Below, piece by piece: positions 49,063 to 54,538 of a stretch of DNA of 54,538 nt. This DNA comes from an uncultured Lachnospiraceae bacterium (GTDB lineage: Bacteria > Bacillota > Clostridia > Lachnospirales > Lachnospiraceae), in the NCBI GenBank assembly GCA_944381505.1, contig CALWLK010000021.1, positions 1 to 54,538 on the forward strand, in the 5' to 3' direction. The first letter of the stretch is position 1, and the number at the start of each line of letters is the position of its first letter. The translations under genes were made by a program, and so were the position numbers. The notes beneath the pieces are model-generated. The model ran no database searches. It was given only the letters and a program-made list of their open reading frames with translations, and was not told the origin of the DNA.

Positions 49063-49096
49063 AAAAAGAGACAAGAGAAAAGATTTTCCCTGTCTC
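49063..49096 (-). terminator. Terminator of the alcohol dehydrogenase gene
   Basis: Minus-strand stem GAGACA/TGTCTC with an inner GAAAA/TTTTC, followed by TTTTTC, about 30 bases after the stop codon. Confidence 0.8.
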
Positions 49097-49124
49097 CTTT
49101 TGCATTTTTTATGGATCTCTTAAA

Positions 49125-50315
49125 TCAGAAATCCACCTCTTCATCGTAATAGCATGCCCTAAGAAGCCTCTCCATGACCTCAGGAGTTATCTCTCTGGGG
49201 TTTGATCCTGTGCAGGCGTCTCCGACAGCATTTTTCGCCACCTCGGGAAGCTTTTCAAGGAATTCCTTCTCTTCAATTATCCCGCCCTCGTAATCCTTGA
49301 TGCAGAGAGCTATTCCCAGCTCCCTGTCAAGCTCTCTTATCCTTGCGATGAGAGCGTCCTTGAGCTCCTCGTCAGTATTGCCCTTAAGCCCTATATATCT
49401 CGCTATCACCGCATATCGGTGAAGGGCCTCGGGATTCTTTGAATTGTAGGCAATCACCTTGGGAAGGTACATTGCGTTTGCCGCACCGTGCACTATATGC
49501 CCTCCCGAGAAAGCCGCCCCTGTCTTATGGGCCATAGAATGAACTATACCCAAGAGTGCATTGGAGAAGGCCATTCCCGCAAGGCACTGGGCATCATGCA
49601 TCTTTTCTCTGGCCTCTTTATCACCCTTGAAGGACTTCACAAGATACTCATTGATGATCTGCAGTGCGCGGAGCGCAAGAGGATCCGTATACTCGCAGTG
49701 AAGCGTGGACACGAAAGCCTCGGTGGCATGTGTAAAGGCATCCATTCCTGTGTTTGCGCAAAGCTTCGGCGGCATAGTCTCCGCTATCTCAGGTTCTACT
49801 ATCGCAACATCGGGAGTGATATTGAAGTCCGCCAAGGGATACTTTATTCCCTTTGCGTAGTCTGTGATGACGGCAAAAGCCGTGACCTCGGTAGCTGTGC
49901 CTGAGGTAGAGGGAATAGCGCAGAATCTCGCCTTGGTCCTGAGGGTAGGGAAACTGAAAGGTGTTATCAGATCCTCAAACTTTGCCTCCGGATATTCATA
50001 GAACACCCACATTGCCTTAGCGGCGTCAATGGGAGAGCCTCCTCCGATGGCAACGATCCAATCGGGCTCGAACTTTCTCATGACCTCGGCTCCCCTCATG
50101 ACAGTCTCCACCGAAGGATCCGGCTCGACTCCGTCAAAAATGCTGACCTCCATTCCGGCCTCTTTAAGGTAAGCTACAGTCTTGTCAAGAAAGCCGGTAG
50201 CCTTCATGGAATGGCCTCCCGTCACTACGACAGCTCTTTTTCCCTTAAGGTTCTTGAGCTCCGCAAGGCTTCCTTTTCCGTGGTACAAATCTCTAGGCAA
50301 AGTAAATCTTCCCAT
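49125..50315 (-). CDS. Iron-containing alcohol dehydrogenase
   Basis: A 396-residue group III dehydrogenase that reduces aldehydes or ketones with NAD(P)H. The coenzyme loop GGGSPIDAAKAMW (near residue 92), the metal-binding DAFTHATEAF and GIVHSMAHKTGAAFSGGHIVHGAANA (key parts HSMAHKTG and HIVHG) are intact, giving the Asp-His-His-His iron site. The sequence resembles butanol or lactaldehyde-type enzymes; the substrate is not fixed. AGGAGG lies before the ATG. It has its own promoter and a Rex-like operator, fitting a role in NADH reoxidation during fermentation. Confidence 0.94.
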   Translation of the reverse strand: MGRFTLPRDLYHGKGSLAELKNLKGKRAVVVTGGHSMKATGFLDKTVAYLKEAGMEVSIFDGVEPDPSVETVMRGAEVMRKFEPDWIVAIGGGSPIDAAKAMWVFYEYPEAKFEDLITPFSFPTLRTKARFCAIPSTSGTATEVTAFAVITDYAKGIKYPLADFNITPDVAIVEPEIAETMPPKLCANTGMDAFTHATEAFVSTLHCEYTDPLALRALQIINEYLVKSFKGDKEAREKMHDAQCLAGMAFSNALLGIVHSMAHKTGAAFSGGHIVHGAANAMYLPKVIAYNSKNPEALHRYAVIARYIGLKGNTDEELKDALIARIRELDRELGIALCIKDYEGGIIEEKEFLEKLPEVAKNAVGDACTGSNPREITPEVMERLLRACYYDEEVDF

Positions 50316-50359
50316 TTTCGATCCTCCTGAAATGAATCTGCTGAATTTTTTTGCTCCTG

Positions 50360-50386
50360 TGTAATGTTATTTTTTTAACAATTACA
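50360..50386. promoter_or_regulatory. Rex-like operator at the alcohol dehydrogenase promoter
   Basis: Inverted repeat with arms TGTAATGTTA and TAACAATTACA. Its core, ATGTTAT-TTTT-TTAACAA (50364-50381), matches 12 of 14 positions of the clostridial Rex motif. It starts 6 bases after the -10 box and covers the predicted transcription start, a typical repressor position. Confidence 0.55.
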
Positions 50387-50391
50387 ACTTC

Positions 50392-50420
50392 TTTATACCA
50401 CTTAGTTAATTTTTTATCAA
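50392..50420 (-). promoter_or_regulatory. Promoter of the alcohol dehydrogenase gene
   Basis: Minus-strand TTGATA (50415-50420), 17-base spacer, TATAAA (50392-50397). Confidence 0.65.
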
Positions 50421-50465
50421 TATTTTTGTTTCATTTTTTCTCATGTTTTTACAAAAATACACAAA

Positions 50466-53400
50466 TCACAGTTTTATACTCCGGGACAGCTCCGTGGAAT
50501 ATATTATCTTCTCTGTCACCTTCTTTTTTGTGAGCTGCTCCAAGGCCTTGGCGTAAAGCTCAAGCTGCACCCTGTATTTTCTCTTCAGCTCCTCCGCGCC
50601 CTCCTCCCGAGGCCCCATGATCCTGTCAGTCTTGTAATCTATGAGTATTATGTCCTCGTCATTTTCTATGTAGGCATCTATTATTCCCTGCAAGAGTTGG
50701 GTCTCCGTGTTCGGAGCTCCCTCTGTGAGCTCTGACGCCGGCCGTCCTATCATAAAGTGTCTCTCCCTGAAGAGCCGCCCCTCCATTGAGGCTTTAGCCA
50801 TGAGACTCCCTGTTTCGTCATTTATAAGGGAGAGCACCGTAGCCTCGTCCACATATGCTCTCTCCTCCCGAGAGAGCCTTCCCGAGGATACCATAGCTTC
50901 AAGCTGAGCCTTCACATCTTCCGTTCCGGCCGCTCCGGAAAAATCCAAAAGTTCGAACACGCGGTGATAAGCGGAGCCACGGAGGGCTCCCTTTGAGGGA
51001 AGGACGTCCTTCTGTGAATATATGCCCGAATTCTCGTCAAGACCGTACTCCGACTCCTCCAAGGTCTTATCGTCAAAATCAAGCTCCGCCTTCTCATGCT
51101 TTATCTCTGATACGGATCTCTTCGGATAAAGCTTCGAGGCCTCTGAAAATCCGTATATAAATGAGAGATTTCTCTCCAGTTCCTCCCGGAAGCCCCGGTC
51201 CGACACCTCTCCCGGATTTATGTTCATGTAATCGGACATACATGATACCTTTTCTGCGGCCTCATCCTCAGCCTCCTCCCGGAGGTCGGAGAAGGGCACT
51301 ATATTTATACTCGTATATTCATGATTGCCTCTCAGTCCGGACAGTATGAGGTCAAGATAGGAGCCGGCCTTAAGAAGCTCCGCCCTCATGAGCTTTTCTC
51401 CTTTTCTACCGGGCATCATAGGCTTTTTCTTAAGAAGCGCCTTCTCCGCATCCGGCATGGCCGCCGTCATTATCAGCTTTTCTCTGGCCCTTGTCATTGC
51501 CACATAGAGGACTCTCAGTTCTTCCCCCATGCTGTCGCAGAGGATCTTTTTCTTTATGACCGCCTTTTTAAGCCCGGGATATCTTATCCTTTTTTCAGTG
51601 TCCGTATAGTCCATGGCTATGCCGAGATCCGCGTCGAAGACCACTCTTTCCCTGCTGTCCGCCCTGTTGAATCTCCTGTCAAGGCCCGCCAATATGACTA
51701 TGGGATATTCAAGGCCCTTGCTCTTGTGGATAGAGCTTATCCTTACTATGTTGTCCTCCTCTGACCAAAGAGGGGCCTCCCCGTAATCCGCATCGTACTT
51801 TTTCAGCTCCTCTATATACCTGACAAAATTGTAGAGCCCCTTGTAGCTGGTCTTTTGATAGCTTTCGGCCTTCTCCTCAAGCATTGTGAGATTGGCCCTT
51901 CTGAGTTCACCCATCGGCATGGCCCCGGCGCAGTCCCTGTAGCCTGTCTTCTCATATATCTCCTCTATAAGGTCCGGGACAGTCGCAAACATGGCCCTCT
52001 CTCTGAAATAGGAAAGCATATCGCAAAAGCTCTTCGCCTTTTCATTTCCTTTTTCCGCGGCGTAAACAAGAGAGCTGTACATGCTGCCGTCTCCCTTAAG
52101 GCTCTCTTCGCTGTCAAGATGCTCGCATCTTATGCATGCCAACTCCTCGTCGCTGAAATTTCCTATCGGGCTTCTCAATACAGCTGTGAGGGGAATGTCC
52201 TGCAAAGGATTGTCCGTGATCTCAAGCATTGAAAGCATCACCTCCACCTCCGGTGCGTTAAAGTAGCCGGAGGTGTTCTCGGCGTAGGCGGGTATGCCTT
52301 CAGCTTCAAGTATATTTACAAGCTCCCTTGCGCCTGAGGCGGGGGAGCGCATGAGTATCACTATGTCCCTGTACTCCACAGGCCTTAGGCCCTGTATTTT
52401 GCTGTCAAAGACCCTGTAGGCCCTTTCCCTGTCGGAAAGGCTCATGAGCCCTTTTATGCGCTTTGCTATATAGAAGGCCTCCGCCTCCCTGAGGTCAGGA
52501 CTCGTCTCGTTTCCCTCCCCTGACAAAAGCACAAGCTCCGTCTTACCAAAATAACCGTTTCTTTCGTTCAGCTTTTCCTGCTCCGGAGGATAGAGAGCTC
52601 CCGATTTGAGCGCCGCAGCCTCATCATACTCGACTCCCCCCAATGCCTTGGACATTATCCTTGAGAACAGCTCGTTCACAGAGCAAATGACTCCCCTCTT
52701 ACTTCTGAAATTCACGTTGAGCTCTATCTTTGCGCTGTCATCCGTCTCCCCCGCCGCGGATATATCCTTCCAACTGTTATATTTATCCATGAATATCTCG
52801 GGCTTTGCCAGTCTGAAGCGGTATATGCTCTGTTTCACATCCCCTACGCAGAATATATCGGGACGCCCGAATCTCTCGGCACCCAGGGCCTGCACCAGAT
52901 ACTCCTGCACTCCGTTGGAGTCCTGATACTCGTCTATGAGTATCTCCGAGATCTCCCCGGACATCCTGTCTGAAAGCTCTGTGAGCACAGGCTTTCCCTC
53001 CCCGTCAAGCCTCCACAAAAGCTTGAGGGCCATGTGCTCAAGGTCGGAAAAATCCACTATATTGCGCTTTGTCTTGGCCTCCGAAAATCTCTCCATAAAG
53101 GTCCTTGTAAGCTCCATCAGAGCGCCGACCGCAGCAGCCGCCTTCCCGGTATTTTCCATAAGGAGTCCTTCATCCTGAGAAAAAAATTCCGAGGCCATGG
53201 CCTTTACCGAGTCTTTAAATCCGTTTCTCACGGCCTTGACAGCCTCCTTTAGTTCCTCGTCGCAGCTTCCGCTCCTGACGACCTTAAGCCTGCTGAATTC
53301 ACAGGATAAGACCTCCTCCCGAAGCTCCCTGTACCCCTCGGCTTTTTTCAGCCGTTCAGCTGTCTCCAGCGCCTCCTCCACGGCGGGCAAATATGGAGAC

Positions 53401-54140
53401 GGCCCGGACGGATCCTCGCAAAGCTCAAGAGCCGCCTCAAGAAGTCTCTCGTATTCCGAGATCTCCTCCCTGATATACGAAAGCATGAAGTCCATCCATG
53501 GCAGGCCTTCAGCCTCATTTTTGTTTTCTTTTTCTGTTTCTTTGGAAATTTTATTAAAAACTAACTCTTCAAAAGGATAAGACCTTATAAATTCATATGT
53601 CCTTAATATAAGCTCATAGAGGCCCTCGTCGCTCCTTCCTCCGGAGATGCTCTCCTCCAAAAGCTGAAAGCTTTCATCCCTCTCGCCGTATTTTTCTTCC
53701 AGTATCTCTCTTATTATGTCTCTTTTGAGAAGCTTCAGCTCTCCCTCGTCCGCCACTCTGAAGGTTGGATCGATGTCGAGGCTTTGATAGTTCTGCTTTA
53801 TCAGATTGCTGCACACGCTGTCTATGGTGGCGATCCTCGCTCTGGGAAGGAGGGCGGCCTGCATCCTCAAATGCCGATTCCCCTTGTCCTCCCTTATCTT
53901 CTCTCTGAGTTTTGAGGATATCCTCTCTCTCATCTCCGCGGCTGCGGCCTTCGTGAAAGTCATTACCAAAAGCCTGTCTATGCTCACAGGCTCCTTCTCA
54001 TCGGTTAGCATACTTATTATGCGCTCCGAAAGCACGGCTGTCTTTCCGCTTCCGGCAGCCGCCGATACAAGGAGATTTTTACCCCTCGTCTCTATCACCT
54101 GTTTTTGTTCATCAGTCCATTTCATCTTCTCTGTACTCAT
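50466..54140 (-). CDS. addA: ATP-dependent helicase/nuclease subunit A (AddA)
   Basis: A 1224-residue helicase-nuclease of the AddAB complex, which resects double-strand breaks for recombination. N-terminal UvrD-type helicase: Walker A SAAAGSGKTAVL (near residue 30), DEYQDSN (motif II), NFRSKRGV (motif IV), ISSIHKSKGLEYP (motif V) and YVAMTRAREKL (motif VI). The C-terminal PD-(D/E)XK nuclease has RGSAYHRVFE and ILIDYKTDR, with QLELYAKAL after it. The length is normal. The ATG at 54140 follows AAAGGATATC and overlaps addB by 29 bases. Confidence 0.97.
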   Translation of the reverse strand: MSTEKMKWTDEQKQVIETRGKNLLVSAAAGSGKTAVLSERIISMLTDEKEPVSIDRLLVMTFTKAAAAEMRERISSKLREKIREDKGNRHLRMQAALLPRARIATIDSVCSNLIKQNYQSLDIDPTFRVADEGELKLLKRDIIREILEEKYGERDESFQLLEESISGGRSDEGLYELILRTYEFIRSYPFEELVFNKISKETEKENKNEAEGLPWMDFMLSYIREEISEYERLLEAALELCEDPSGPSPYLPAVEEALETAERLKKAEGYRELREEVLSCEFSRLKVVRSGSCDEELKEAVKAVRNGFKDSVKAMASEFFSQDEGLLMENTGKAAAAVGALMELTRTFMERFSEAKTKRNIVDFSDLEHMALKLLWRLDGEGKPVLTELSDRMSGEISEILIDEYQDSNGVQEYLVQALGAERFGRPDIFCVGDVKQSIYRFRLAKPEIFMDKYNSWKDISAAGETDDSAKIELNVNFRSKRGVICSVNELFSRIMSKALGGVEYDEAAALKSGALYPPEQEKLNERNGYFGKTELVLLSGEGNETSPDLREAEAFYIAKRIKGLMSLSDRERAYRVFDSKIQGLRPVEYRDIVILMRSPASGARELVNILEAEGIPAYAENTSGYFNAPEVEVMLSMLEITDNPLQDIPLTAVLRSPIGNFSDEELACIRCEHLDSEESLKGDGSMYSSLVYAAEKGNEKAKSFCDMLSYFRERAMFATVPDLIEEIYEKTGYRDCAGAMPMGELRRANLTMLEEKAESYQKTSYKGLYNFVRYIEELKKYDADYGEAPLWSEEDNIVRISSIHKSKGLEYPIVILAGLDRRFNRADSRERVVFDADLGIAMDYTDTEKRIRYPGLKKAVIKKKILCDSMGEELRVLYVAMTRAREKLIMTAAMPDAEKALLKKKPMMPGRKGEKLMRAELLKAGSYLDLILSGLRGNHEYTSINIVPFSDLREEAEDEAAEKVSCMSDYMNINPGEVSDRGFREELERNLSFIYGFSEASKLYPKRSVSEIKHEKAELDFDDKTLEESEYGLDENSGIYSQKDVLPSKGALRGSAYHRVFELLDFSGAAGTEDVKAQLEAMVSSGRLSREERAYVDEATVLSLINDETGSLMAKASMEGRLFRERHFMIGRPASELTEGAPNTETQLLQGIIDAYIENDEDIILIDYKTDRIMGPREEGAEELKRKYRVQLELYAKALEQLTKKKVTEKIIYSTELSRSIKL

Positions 54141-54538
54141 CCGATATCCTTTTTAAGAGTTCCTCCTCGGAATAGCTCCCAAGCTCTCTGTAGGAAAAAT
54201 CCTCAAGCCTCGGGTCAAATCCGCATATGCTGTGGTAGGGGCAATAATCGCAGCCGGTGGCTGTTCCCTTCCTGAAGGGCTTTATAGCCGTGTTTCCCCC
54301 CAGTATCTCCGCTGCCGCCTCCTTCATCCGCTTCTCTCCCACGTAAAGGAGGGCCTCAAAATCAGCTCCGGACATTTTCTTTTCCTTCAAGGTCTGCTCC
54401 CTGTCCAAATGGAAAGGAGTGTCATAGTCGGCGTTTACTATACCGCTTCCCGAAAGCTTCTCAAATATCTTTGCGTTCACCTCTTCCCTGTCAGGGTCAG
54501 GGGACAGCTCTCCCGAATCTATCACCGGGTCGTCAATG
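54112..54538 (-). CDS. addB: ATP-dependent helicase/nuclease subunit B (AddB), C-terminal part
   Basis: Only the last 140 or so residues of AddB lie in the window; the gene continues past the right edge. The visible part contains CDYCPYHSICGFD, three of the four cysteines of the AddB C-terminal iron-sulfur site that braces the nuclease domain. Overlap with addA and the order addB-addA match other Firmicutes. It is partial because of the window edge, not because of a mutation. Confidence 0.93.
   Translation of the reverse strand, partial: IDDPVIDSGELSPDPDREEVNAKIFEKLSGSGIVNADYDTPFHLDREQTLKEKKMSGADFEALLYVGEKRMKEAAAEILGGNTAIKPFRKGTATGCDYCPYHSICGFDPRLEDFSYRELGSYSEEELLKRISDEYREDEMD

Noticed and set aside
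49125-50315. Bifunctional AdhE
   Set aside because: The protein is only 396 residues and lacks the aldehyde dehydrogenase half.
54112-54538. Truncated pseudogene of addB
   Set aside because: The frame is open to the window edge and the C-terminus is intact; the truncation is due to the window boundary.

Overview
The window reads as chromosomal DNA of a strictly anaerobic, fermentative member of the Firmicutes (class Clostridia; the Thr/Glu/Ala-rich lipoprotein linkers and overall gene set look Lachnospiraceae-like, but that family call is an inference). Evidence for this is an Rnf ferredoxin:NAD+ oxidoreductase, an [FeFe]-hydrogenase, an NfnAB-type transhydrogenase, an iron-dependent alcohol dehydrogenase, a molybdenum hydroxylase, HPr/enzyme I, AddAB and type III pantothenate kinase, all preceded by strong GGAGG ribosome-binding sites. 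Most genes lie on the minus strand. No rRNA, CRISPR array, complete insertion sequence, prophage or defence island was seen.

Layout: 1-294 is non-coding and holds the rnf terminator. 295-5563 (-) is rnfC, a fused rnfD-rnfG, rnfE, rnfA, rnfB. 5824-7811 is a tRNA region (Ala, Gln, Leu, His, Arg) with a small zinc-ribbon gene and an HD-domain gene. 7922-11526 (-) is a two-gene hydrogenase operon (GltD-type flavoprotein plus HydA). 11830-14291 (-) is a polar amino-acid ABC transporter. 14545-20390 carries a membrane protein (+), then (-) rhodanese, argS, efp, a yqeG/nrdR/DUF975 group and a small membrane protein. 20611-27271 carries a LytTR regulator (+), pepV (-), prfC (-), a MATE exporter (+) and ilvE (-). 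27570-31574 (-) holds a DUF47 protein with a Pit transporter, then coaBC and coaX. 31738-32262 (+) is a cysteine hydrolase. 32378-34838 (-) is ptsH, ptsI and a lipoprotein. 34975-40369 (-) is MATE, ung, uppP, mnmA and a wall amidase. 40522-44171 (-) is a three-subunit molybdenum hydroxylase. 44486-46755 (-) is nfnAB. 46939-48936 (-) is a Trk/Ktr potassium system. 49125-50315 (-) is an alcohol dehydrogenase. 50466-54538 (-) is addA and the 3' end of addB.

Functionally, several enzymes exchange electrons among ferredoxin, NAD(H), NADP(H), H2 and alcohol: Rnf couples ferredoxin oxidation to an ion gradient, NfnAB links ferredoxin and NADH to NADPH, the hydrogenase makes or consumes H2, and the alcohol dehydrogenase reoxidises NAD(P)H. 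Two sequences resembling the clostridial Rex operator lie in front of the alcohol dehydrogenase and nfnAB genes, suggesting shared redox control. The main oddities are the RnfD-RnfG fusion, a cysteine-bearing tail on RnfE, an HPr whose position 46 is Lys instead of the regulatory Ser, the domain composition of the hydrogenase partner, and several RNA leaders with terminator-like or mutually exclusive hairpins (molybdenum hydroxylase, MATE, small membrane protein). I did not find a clearly new multi-gene system; the redox genes and RNA leaders are the best candidates for follow-up.
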